Of a stretch of 45,337 nt of DNA, positions 7,871 to 18,700 are shown piece by piece (positions within the stretch are counted from its first letter, which is position 1; each line of letters starts with the position of its first letter). The DNA comes from Salinivirgaceae bacterium (GTDB taxonomy: Bacteria > Bacteroidota > Bacteroidia > Bacteroidales > SZUA-534), in assembly GCA_017557605.1 (NCBI GenBank), contig JAFYYJ010000108.1, forward strand, positions 1 to 45,337, in the 5' to 3' direction. The notes beneath the pieces are model-generated. The model saw nothing but the letters and a program-made list of their open reading frames with translations. It ran no database searches and was not told the origin of the DNA. The translations under genes were made by a program, and so were the position numbers.

Positions 7871-7878
7871 TATATTTG
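7871..7878 (+). promoter_or_regulatory. -7 promoter box of the SiaC-like gene
   Basis: TATATTTG matches TAnnTTTG and lies about 45 nt upstream of the ATG at 7923. No Shine-Dalgarno sequence is evident; the leader is AT-rich (AAAAAATAGGAATT before the ATG). Confidence 0.5.
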
Positions 7879-7922
7879 CACGTTAATTCAACACACCATT
7901 TGGTACATAAAAAATAGGAATT

Positions 7923-8306
7923 ATGGCTTTGGCGCCTTTGATTATTGAAAGCAGTGAGGTTACTCCTGAGGTTATTTTGGACAAAGAATGCAACGTGTTT
8001 ATTTTCAAAGGGAAATCGCTTCCAGAGAACCCAATGGGTTTTTACCGTCCAGTTTTGAATTGGATTGACGATTATGCCATGCAGCCAAACGAGAACACGC
8101 AAGTCAACTTCAAGATGATTTATTTCAATACTTCGAGTTCGAAGATTTTCCTTGACATCATGAAGAAGTTTGAAAGTATCAATCGCGCTGGAAATAAATG
8201 CTGTATAAACTGGTACTACAAAGATGACGATGAGGAGATTCTTGAGGCCGGTGAGATTTACGCTGAACGTGTCAGTCTGCCTTTCAATCTGACTGTCGAA
8301 GACTAA
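7923..8306 (+). CDS. SiaC-family regulatory phosphoprotein (DUF1987)
   Basis: A 127-residue single-domain protein matching DUF1987. In Pseudomonas aeruginosa the member SiaC is phosphorylated by the kinase SiaB, dephosphorylated by the phosphatase SiaA, and in its free form activates the diguanylate cyclase SiaD. The conserved phospho-acceptor region is visible as YFNTSSSKIFLDIM, with Thr70 (or Ser71) in the position of the SiaC acceptor. The family features IESSEVTPEVILD, GKSLPENP and NWYYKDDDEEILEAGE are intact. No SiaB-like kinase, PP2C phosphatase or GGDEF gene is nearby, so its partners must be elsewhere. The M64 peptidase gene follows after 19 nt and may be co-transcribed. Confidence 0.88.
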   Translation: MALAPLIIESSEVTPEVILDKECNVFIFKGKSLPENPMGFYRPVLNWIDDYAMQPNENTQVNFKMIYFNTSSSKIFLDIMKKFESINRAGNKCCINWYYKDDDEEILEAGEIYAERVSLPFNLTVED

Positions 8307-8325
8307 CATATTCTCTCACAATAAG

Positions 8326-9609
8326 ATGAAGAAAACAATTGTTGCGCTTGCGGCGTTTCTGCAAGCCTTTTTTTGTTATGCCCAAACCGAATTTGAGCGT
8401 TTTTTTACCGGTGAATGTCTGCGTGTTGATTATGAGCTTGTAGGCGACAGTAAATCAGTAAGTTTTGTGTTAAAAGAGATGAAAATGCAGGGCGTGTGGG
8501 CCGGCAACCTTAATGTCGGTGACACTTGCCAAATGGGTAGCTACCGATTTTCATTGCTCGATTCGGTGTCGGGTAAAGTGCTGTATCAGAATGGATTCAG
8601 CAGTCTTTTCGATGAGTGGCAACAAACGCAAGAGGCTTGCCGATGCGTACAGTCGTTCTATCATGTTAGTTTGATGCCGTTTCCAAAGCAGACGGTGAAA
8701 TTTCGGTTTGAGCAGATGAATCGTGATAAGGCGGGGTTCTCGGTTTTGACTGAATTTTACATTAATCCGAAGAATAAGTTTATCCGCCGCGAATCGGTTA
8801 ATAGCTACAAACACAGCATTGTGCATGGCGGCGGCGATGTGAATAATAAAGTGGATCTCGCTTTTTTGGCGGAAGGTTACACGGCCGCTCAAATGGATAA
8901 ATTCCGCCGCGATGTGGAGCGCGCATGGCAGTATATGTCAGGAGTGGAGCCGTTCAAAACTTATAGCGATATGTTCAACATTTATGCGGTGGAGTCATTG
9001 TCGGCAGAGAGCGGCACCGACATCCCTGTCAAAGGCATTTATCGCAATACGGCTATGAACTTTACTTTCAGCACTTTCGATATTGACCGATACCTGACAA
9101 CCTTCGACACAAAGGCCATTCACGATGCGGCCGCCAGCGTGCCATACGACCATATTATAATATTGATAAACAGCGATGAATACGGCGGCGGCGGGTTCTA
9201 CAACTTCTACTCGGCCGGCACATCGGACCACGAGTTGTCGCTAAGGGTTATTGTTCATGAGTTCGGGCATGGCTTTGCTGGTTTGGGCGACGAGTATTTC
9301 TATGCCGACGAGGCCAACGAACAAATGTACAGCCTTAACCGCGAACCTTGGGAACCCAACCTGACAACACTTATCGATTTTGAATCGAAATGGAAAAATA
9401 TGCTGAATCCGTCAACACCTGTTCCGACACCGCGAACCGCTGAATATGAGAACGTTGTCGGTGTTTTTGAGGGTGGGGGATACATGACCAAAGGTATGTT
9501 CAGTCCGGCGCAAGACTGCATTATGCGTTCGAACACACCTTCGGAATTCTGCCCCGTCTGTCGCAAAGCAATTGAACGGGCAATATTGTCGCACAAAACG
9601 AGACATTAA
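8326..9609 (+). CDS. Secreted M64-family metallopeptidase (IgA-peptidase type)
   Basis: A 427-residue secreted zinc peptidase. It begins with a signal peptide (MKKTIVALAAFLQAFFCYAQ), then has an N-terminal beta-domain (about 20-150) as in Bacteroides M64 proteins, and the catalytic domain from VDLAFLAEGYT onward. The zinc site HEFGHGFAGLGDEY spans 311-324 (His311, Glu312, His315, with the Asp-Glu pair at 322-323). The family is named after a clostridial IgA peptidase, but the natural substrates of Bacteroidota members are largely unknown. The C-terminus has CIMRSNTPSEFCPVCRKAIE, with three cysteines. It follows the SiaC-like gene by 19 nt and ends before a strong bidirectional terminator. Confidence 0.9.
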   Translation: MKKTIVALAAFLQAFFCYAQTEFERFFTGECLRVDYELVGDSKSVSFVLKEMKMQGVWAGNLNVGDTCQMGSYRFSLLDSVSGKVLYQNGFSSLFDEWQQTQEACRCVQSFYHVSLMPFPKQTVKFRFEQMNRDKAGFSVLTEFYINPKNKFIRRESVNSYKHSIVHGGGDVNNKVDLAFLAEGYTAAQMDKFRRDVERAWQYMSGVEPFKTYSDMFNIYAVESLSAESGTDIPVKGIYRNTAMNFTFSTFDIDRYLTTFDTKAIHDAAASVPYDHIIILINSDEYGGGGFYNFYSAGTSDHELSLRVIVHEFGHGFAGLGDEYFYADEANEQMYSLNREPWEPNLTTLIDFESKWKNMLNPSTPVPTPRTAEYENVVGVFEGGGYMTKGMFSPAQDCIMRSNTPSEFCPVCRKAIERAILSHKTRH

Positions 9610-9644
9610 GGTAAAGTGTCATAAGGCATAAGTGAACAAAAGTG

Positions 9645-9677
9645 AAAAAGCCGAATCTGTAACAGACTCGGCTTTTT
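9645..9677. terminator. Bidirectional terminator between the M64 and giant T9SS genes
   Basis: The stem AAAAAGCCGA (9645-9654)/TCGGCTTTTT (9668-9677) continues after one mismatch with TCTG/CAGA around a TAA loop. The A-run and T-run on either side let it serve both convergent genes (M64 ending at 9609, T9SS giant ending at 9703). Confidence 0.88.
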
Positions 9678-9702
9678 CGGTTATAAACATTTAAAAAGGG
9701 GT

Positions 9703-12700
9703 TCAGAACTTGACAATCTTAAGAATGGTAGATTCGCTGTCGGTTGTGTATTTGGCAATGTAGATGCCGTTGGCCAAATCGCCGATGTTTATTTGCTGGT
9801 TGAAGTTGGTAACTTCAAACTCCTTGACAACCATTCCGTTTTGTGTCATTATCACAAGTTGTCCGCTGTTGCCGCAGTTTTGCAGCGTGAACAAACCGCT
9901 TGTCGGGTTTGGCACAATGCTGACAGCAAGCTTGTTGTTTGCGAATGTCACAGTCACAACCTTGTCGGCATACTCGCGTGTGCCATCGAAATCGACTTGC
10001 GACAGACGGTAATAGAGTCGTCCTTGCTCAGGTGCGTTGTCGTTGAAGCTGTAGTCGATGCGGCTGTTTGAATTACCAGCACCTTCAACATAGCCAATGG
10101 TTACAAAGTTGATACCATCGCTTGAGCGCTCAATTTCGAAGTAGTCATTGTTGTTCTCCGACAGAGTTGTCCACTCAAGCACAATGCTGTTGCCCTCTTG
10201 GTGACCTGCGAAGGCGGCGAAGGTTACGGGGAGGGGATGCTCCTCTTCTACAGTTGAGCCGAATGTGAACGGGCTATAGCTGGTAACTTCTCGAGATAGT
10301 ATCCAACCGTCGTCAGATTTGTCTTGTCTGATTATTTCCCAACGACTTCCAGTGTAGTGAGCAACTACAAGTTTGCTCAAATCATTTGTTATACCGCTTC
10401 TTTCAGCATCGTCCCAGAATAGTTTGATTTGGCTTTTCTGCGAGTTGCCATTGCCGTCATCACCGTGTATGTCCCACATATCAATACTACTTACGCGAAC
10501 CAACCCTTCTACTTTGTTTTCATTTGCAAGGTCTTCGTTTCCTGTAGATGAGTAGCTTACAGTGAACCACGATTCGCTTGATGCTCCAATCGGAATTATT
10601 TGAACCATAGCTCGGTGGTCATTGTCACCTGTTGGGAAAGTGAATGAAGAACTGCCGAATTTCTTCATCTTTCCAATAACATAAGCATTTGCATTTTTGC
10701 TATTTGCTGATGCTGATGTGCCAAATGTCAGGATTTTATTATCAGGAACAGTAACTAAACCAGAATTGAGAGTTAGCTCTCCGTTTATGGTTATATCGCT
10801 GTTGATAGTAACACCAGAAGCATTATCTACAGTTACACTGCCATAGGAGCCATTGCCAGTTATCGACTGCTGTTTATCGGTGTTGTTCAGCACAATGTTT
10901 CCGTTGATTGTTCCGCTGTTATTAATGTCGCCTTTAATGGTGTTTGTGCTGTTGAAAGTAACATTTCCTGCGTTATCGACATCAGTAAAAGTATTTTCAC
11001 CTGTTACATTGTGATTGCCTGCAGTAAAGGCTATTTTGCCACCATTGGCTGTAATTTCGCCATTGTTTGTTAAGTCACCATAAACTGTTAGTGTGTTATC
11101 GCTTAATGTGATGCTTGCGCCAGAGTTGATGGTTATGTTGGCTGCTTTAGCTGATGCTGAAGAAATAACAGGCATATTTGCAACATTAGACGGGATTATC
11201 ACATTGTCGCTTGTAGAAGGTTCTGTTTTTGCCCACCAGTTGTTATCTGTATTCCAAACATTTGATTCTGACCCGTTCCATAGATAGTCTTGCGAAACTT
11301 CTTTTTCAATCTTATAATCGCTAAAACAGTCATGGCTTGTTTCCTTTACTCTTAAAGTGCCTTCAAGTTTTGTTGCGGTTGTTGCTATTGGCAGTTCAAT
11401 ATCAACATCATTTGCCGGATTGGGGAAATTGCCTGCAATATTATTGCTACCAATTGTGTTTGTGAACTCATAGCTCATTTCATTGAATTCGCTTGTTTGC
11501 TCTAAATGCAAGTTGGTGGGTTTGCCAATGTACAAGTCTTCTCCAATTACCCAAGTAATATCTGGGTTTGGACTGATTTTGATAGGTTTACCTTCTGATT
11601 CTGTTGAGCAACCATCGTTTTTGGCTATTACCTTAATCTCGACATTTGTTCTAATAGCATCAATAGTAATATTCAAGTCTTCGCCAGTACCAGATTGGTA
11701 GCCGCTATATACAATACTTTCGTCATTATTATCGCAAACCATATATTGCAATGTTGACTTAGTATTTTTGATAGTAACCGTACCTCTTGTGTTGTCGCAT
11801 ACATATTCTGGAGGCACAATAGTTCCTATTTCTGCGGCAGGGTAGAAGAATATTTCTTTAGTTTCACTTCCAGTACCATTACCTTGACCTGTTTCGGAAA
11901 TGGTTATTGTTCCTGAACCGCTATTACCCCATTCAACAGTGCAAGTATGTGATTTTAGGCCACTTGTTATTGTTCCTCCAGTAACACTCCATAAATATGT
12001 ATGGTTGACAACTTCAGATACAGAGTAAGTGTGTGTTTCTCCATAACATGAACTAAATGTGCCATTGTCAGCCACAATCTTAGGTTGAGGTTTTTTCTGT
12101 ATGTTCACAATCTTATTGCTTGATGCCGAACAGGTAGTACCGTTGCTATTAGTATATGTGTTGGTAAGAGAGAGTGTGTATGTACCAGTGTTAGTATTTG
12201 CATTTGACCCGGGTCGTTTGAATGTCACATTTATAGATGACTGATTAGTGCTTGACAAAGTTGCATTACTATTGCCAGTGCCGGACCAAGACCACAAATA
12301 TGATGTCGAATTATGACCGGTTGTTGTTGTCGAATATGGATGCGTGTCGCCTTGTCCAACAGCATCGTCTCCTATTATTGTCGGCACTTCGTTGTACCAT
12401 ACAATTACATTGGCAACATCGTTGGTGAAAGCATTACCATCACCACTTGGGTCGCTGACACCGGCAAGCCGTACTTCATACGGCAATGGATTACCCTCAT
12501 TATCGTGTTTGTGTCCGCCTAATGTTGATGCTGAAAGTACCAATTTGTATGAATCGGAAGTGATGTCGGGTATTGTGATTGGGGCACCGCCATCAACCGT
12601 ATATTGCAAGGTGTAGTTTGGCGTACCAGTCAATGTCACAGGTATCTCAACACTGTTGTTACCATCGCATACATAGTAGTTGCCTGGAGTTAATTTGGCG

Positions 12701-15700
12701 GTTGTGCCCAAATAACCCAATGTGAACTCTTTATTGGAAACAGTTTGTGCATCCTCGGTTGAGGTTATTGTTCCTGAAGTTACGGTTCCGCTTGCCCCAC
12801 TATTTTTAATAATAGCCCATTTGTCAGGATTTGGGTAGCTTACCATAGTTAGCTTTTTCAACTGGGCAGCGGTTCTGATTTGCGGGTACGATTGTTCATC
12901 GTAGCGCAATGTCAAGTTAGCCGTTGCATTTTCGTTTCCTGTCGGAGGATAGACTTTCCAGTATTCGTTTTCGCTAACTCCGGTCAATGGGTCAGTCATT
13001 GTGGCTGTAACGGCCTCATTTCCGCTTTGTTGGTTGAAGTACTGAACTTTCCATACACCGCCAACGCTTACATTGTTAAGTGTTGTTGATGCAAAGCGGT
13101 TGTCGTTACCCACCGGATATTTAGGATTGGATTTGGCTATTGCATAAATGCCGAGAGGACCATCAACATACGAATCTTCGCTGCCGCCTGTTATATTGGC
13201 TGTTGGCTCTGAAACAACTAAGCAATTGTTTAAGTCTGTATGTACATGGCCTTTAGTTAGTGTTAATTTTGAAGAAACACTAATTCCGTGATTAATAGGC
13301 TCTTCGGTATCGCAGTCGCCAATAATTATGCTGTCGCTTTGCGTGCCAGTATTGTTAATTATTAAACTCGGGAACACCGTATTGTCATTGTAGACATTGA
13401 GACGTTGTGTTGAGTCGCCATTGAATTCCACAATCGAACTTCCGGCATTGAATCCTGATACAGATGTGTTTTTATCAGTCCAATCGCCACGGACGATTAT
13501 CTTGATGTTGTTAGCGGTATTATTAAGAGTAGCACCATCCACGATAGTCAGGTTACCGTCTATTTCTTCGGTAGTACCGGCAGGAAGTGTCTTTATGCCA
13601 GTGCCCGAAAATTTCACGTTAGGCAGTGGACGCGATGAGTTACCAGGGCTTGCCGGAAGGGTTCCATTGTTGTCACCGCCAAATTCCACAGTACTTGTAC
13701 TGTATTTAAGGAACTTATCGAAATTGCCTGCGGGGAACATATAATTGCCTTTGTCGGTGGCGTCTATTTTCAGAGTGCCGGAGCCGTAAACGCGGCCAAA
13801 GTCGTTGCCGCTCTTTGTTCTACAATCCAAAGTTGCGGCAACATCATCAAAGTATAAGCAATACGATTTAGTGTCATCGGCATCGACTATTACAACATCA
13901 TCTCCACGAAGATGAACAGGGTTCTCACCGATATCCTCGGTTGGCCCTAAATCGATATAGTTGTCGTTTTCATCTTTTTTCTTCCAAGTGCTTTTTTCAT
14001 GCCAATTGCCGCCACCGGTGCCATTTGAATAAAGAACGGGTAAACCAGTATAAATAGTATCGTGAACTATACCGGCAGTGTATTCTCCTTCAAGATGTCC
14101 GAATGACGGATTAAATATTATTTGGTTGTTGTTTGCATCTAAAGATGCTTTTCCTCCGGTTTTGAAATTAACCCATTCATATTCGCCAAGAGTGTGTAGA
14201 TATTCAGGCAACATATCCGATTCTGATTGTGATGCATCTACCACAAGGTGAGTGGCATCATCAGGATAAGTGTAGGTTTGTGTTACCGTAAAGTTACCAT
14301 TCGCAGCATCTTTATCTACATTTTCTTCGTTAAAGCCTTCTGTTGTGACAACCCAGAAATATTTTAAATAGGTGGTGGGTGTTTCTGTCAGGTTCTTATT
14401 CAGATAGTCAACGGTTTTAACGGTTAGCGAAGTCTCTTCGCCTGATATGTTTTTGGTGAATACATATTTCGCCGGGGTGTAGAATCCGTCAACACCTATT
14501 GGAATCGTGAAACTTGAACTGCCACTATGGATAATCTTTCTTACGCCTTTGTCTTCTTGAGCGCCGTTCAGCAATATCATCTTGGTCTTGTCAAAACCAA
14601 CAGCTTCATCTATTGTTGCGTTCTCTCCAAGAGTCAATTGGTAAATGTCGGCGTAAAGTATTGCGTTTAGAGTGAGTTTGTTGTCTATACGTGTGTCGGT
14701 GTAAAGGAATAGTTTGTGCGGGTTGTTTATAGTAACAGACCCAAGCACACCTGTACCCACACCTTTAATATATTGCTCGGTGATAGTTCCGCAGAAGTTG
14801 AGGCCTCCGGTCGATTCATTGCTTACAAAAGTGCCATAGTTCTCCAAATCGCCAATAAGGCGGATGTCACTGCCATTGTCGGTTACTGTTCCGTAGGTAA
14901 GTGTCAGATTTTTGTTAACCATAATGTCGGAGTAGGCGTCAGTTAGAGTGAGTCGGCCATTTACAATCACATTGGCAAAGTTTGTCAGGTTGTCGGCAGC
15001 TCCGCCAAATCGAACATTATTGCCAGTGAAATACGTGGTTTGAGTGCTGTTTCCTGCGATGAAACCACCAGCATCAATTCCCGAAACATTAGAATTGTTT
15101 TGGTTTCTAAATCCCTTTTTAATTGTAAGGTCGAAACCACGAGAGTCGAATATGGCACCATTGGCAATTTCAAGCGAATCGGTAGTTATCGGGTATGAAT
15201 AAACGTGAAGTTGGCTGCCGCTATTTACAACTATTCTATGCAAACTTGTTGCCGACAGTATTTTTTGCTCGTCGCCACCATCGAAGATGATGCTGCCGCC
15301 AGTGCAATTGGCTATTGTTGGCTCAATAAGCACGTCGCCAAAACGGTCGCCTCCGTCTGTGGCTTTAATTATTAACTCGCCACCAGTGGTTATAAATTCA
15401 CTGCCGTCGTTCATAACCTCAAATGCAGAGTTGCCATCGGGGGCATTTACTGCACGGTCGTTGCCTTTAATAACCACAGTGCCTCCGCTTTGATGATAGA
15501 TGAGCGAACCATAGCGTGTGCCTGTTGTACGGCGGATGATACCATTCACATTCATCTGGCCGCCACTGACATTTATTGTTGGCGTGCTGGTTGCCGAATA
15601 GACAATACTATTCGATTGTTCTTTACTTTGGTCGCCAATATTTAGAACGCCGCCTTGCACATCGATTGAACCATTAAGTGTGAGTTCGTGATTGTTATCG

Positions 15701-18700
15701 TAATTGCAGACATTTACAGTGCCTTTCTTTACTGAAAGTCGGGTAGGAGTTGCAATTGTAAGGGGGCAGTTAGTGTTCAGGTCAATGCTGTTGTCATCGC
15801 TTGGGAAATCGACTTGGAATGTGCCGTGCTTCAATACCAAGAATGCTTCATCGTCTGCATGTTCAGTTGATACATGTGGGTTTTGCAAAATTAGCATCGA
15901 TGAGGCATCAAAGCCTTTGTCACATATTACTCTATAAAATTTGATACTACCATTGCCTGTAATGCGAGATGTATCGCTACCAAAAAATGTTGTGGCGATT
16001 TGAAAAGCATCATTTCCGATAGTGCCATATGAAAGGTTAAAAGTACCATTAACATTCAGGTTGCCGCCAATTTCCAAATTGTGTATTATTTTAGATTTTC
16101 CAGAAACTCTAAAACTTCCGGATTCTTCGACATCTACATTTCCATTGATTATATAATTCATGGTTTTATTGGCTGATGCTTCTGCCATATAAAATTCGCT
16201 ATTGGTTTTTACAATTAAATTGCCATGAATGGTTACAGTGTGAGGGTTCCAAACGTAGGCAGAATGCATAAAACCTTTTGCAATTAAATTTTTATATATG
16301 GTTATATCTATATCCATAGGTATACGAATTCTATGACCATAAACATCTCCTCCAATTATCAGATTGCAATAATTTGTAAGAGCTAATCCACTTTCAGAAA
16401 CAGACGGTATATAATAAGTTTTTGTATTACCATAGTAATGTACTGTGCCTCCGTGTTCTCCAAGAAATTTCACAAAATCGCCCGAAGGGAAACTACCTCT
16501 ATAAACACCATCGTATACTAAATCATTATTTCCCAATGACGCTATTTTCAACGTTCCCGCACCTTCTTCTGCCGATTCATCAACCTCTACTAATGAGAAT
16601 GTATGTCCGGTGAAGACCCCCAAATCCAGAGTCGAACCTGGCTCTATACGGAGAGTGGCGCAGGATTCTCCATTTTCTGTCATCATAATGGTGTGATTAT
16701 GGCTGGCAGAACCAATGCGCACGGCGGTTGTGGCAGTTGGAGTAGGTAGAGATGAGTTAAACACACCTTCTGACTCGTATAATTCTATTTCGCTGCCAGG
16801 AACAATATCATCGCCAGTTGCAGGATTGTATTCTACATATTTAGTGTTACCATTGTATTTATAATAGGTGTCACCAATCTTCACATTAGGCACACCATTA
16901 ACACTATCTATTGACCAACTGCGAGGGTCATTCCAATTGCCGGTATTGCTATTTGTGGTTACATAGTTCGACGAGTAAAGTTTCAGAATATCAGTAAAAG
17001 AATCATTGGGGTCGCCACATGTGTATTCTCCTGAGGCGTTCGTTGCAGTATTGTAATCAAAGTTATTGGCTCCTTTATGCATATCACCAGTCACACCTTT
17101 TTTCCATTCGGCATTATGATAACGGGCGGGTACGTAATTACCAATAGTCCCCCTTACATGACTAGCTTGATAGGTGTAATTTTGCTCAAGGTCTCCAGCT
17201 GGTACACCGCTGAAACCGTCTTCTTTTGTTACCCAGTAATACGCTAATGCTTTGCTGGCATTGCCAATAAGGGGATGTGCTCCTAATACTGGCATTGATG
17301 TTATTGTTCCATAAACATCTGCCTTTTTGTATGTTATTAGGGCTGGTGTGTAGTAGTAGTTACTTCCGTTTTTTGTTCCAAATGGGAATAAGAACGAGTT
17401 GGCATCCTCACTATATACTTTAGCCACACCGCCACTTGACGACAGACCATTGGTGTATATTATCTTACGTTCGCCAAAATCCTGGCCGTCAGCTTCGTCA
17501 GTGTATATATGTGCCTCGGGACCGAAAGTCAGTTTGCTTGTGCCCTCGACAGAAACTCTACCGGAACTGTTATTGCCGCTGTTTAGCAATCGCAAATCAC
17601 CATTAATTGTGATGTTTCGTGCATTAATAGCCAAAACTCCCGATGTTAACTCTACATTCACATTGTTGAGCGAGCCGTTGCCATTGCCCGATATGGTTGG
17701 AGAATCTCCTTTGAATTCTATTTTTCCTGCTCCCGACACTGGCCGCAAGTGTGTTCCGTTAATAGTTATATTTTTCCCTTGCAGAGTATAGGTGTTGGCA
17801 GCACCATCGCGCATTTTGGCTCCTTCGCCCAGCGTGAAGTCATTGCGCACTATAATATCGCTGTTTACCTGCACGTCGGCATTGTCGTCGATAATGAGAT
17901 TGTAGTAACCAAAAGTCGACCCGTTATCCTTTTTCACTGTGCCATCTGATGTGAATTGTTGGATTCTGCTGCCGTCACCATTCAATGTGATGGTGTTGTT
18001 GCCATGAATGAGAGTTGCACCCGATTCAATAATCAAATCTCCGCCAACTTCTATGTCTTTTAAAACTCCACCGGTTTTTGTCAGGAAGGTTACTCCGCTG
18101 CATATTTTCAGATTGTTTTTCACATACAATTTGTCGGCTTCTACACTGACCGGATTCCCGTTCACATCACCACTGAAGTCAGTGTATGTGTGATTTGTAT
18201 ATACATCGCTTCCTCTTCCATCCTCATTGGCAAGGGTAAGGTTGTATAGCGGAATAGAGCTTATCATTCTGCATTCTGTATGTTTGGTGGTCCAGTCGGT
18301 TTTTACCGCACTCACAATAATTTCTCCGCCGGTTATTTTGCTGTTCTCTGGATTGCATTTTATGGCAAATGAACCACCTATAGTACTTTTGCCGGTTTTA
18401 TTCTGAGCTCCATATATCTTAAGCGTTCCGCCTGTCATTTTAAACGTGTATGTCTCGAAAGGCATGTGGAATGTAGCGTATCCGGCTTTTTCCTCTCCTT
18501 GGCTGTCAAATATTGCTGTGCCACCAGTTTGAACGTAGGTTGTTTTGCCACCGTCAACATTTTGTGACGGACGCAATTGTGCCGCTCTGAATGTGCCACC
18601 GTTTATATATATTTCTGAAGTGTTGCGGAATACAGCGCCAGAACCACTACTGGCATCGAACAAACCTGCGTCAAGAATAAATTTTCCGGCAGGCATAAAC

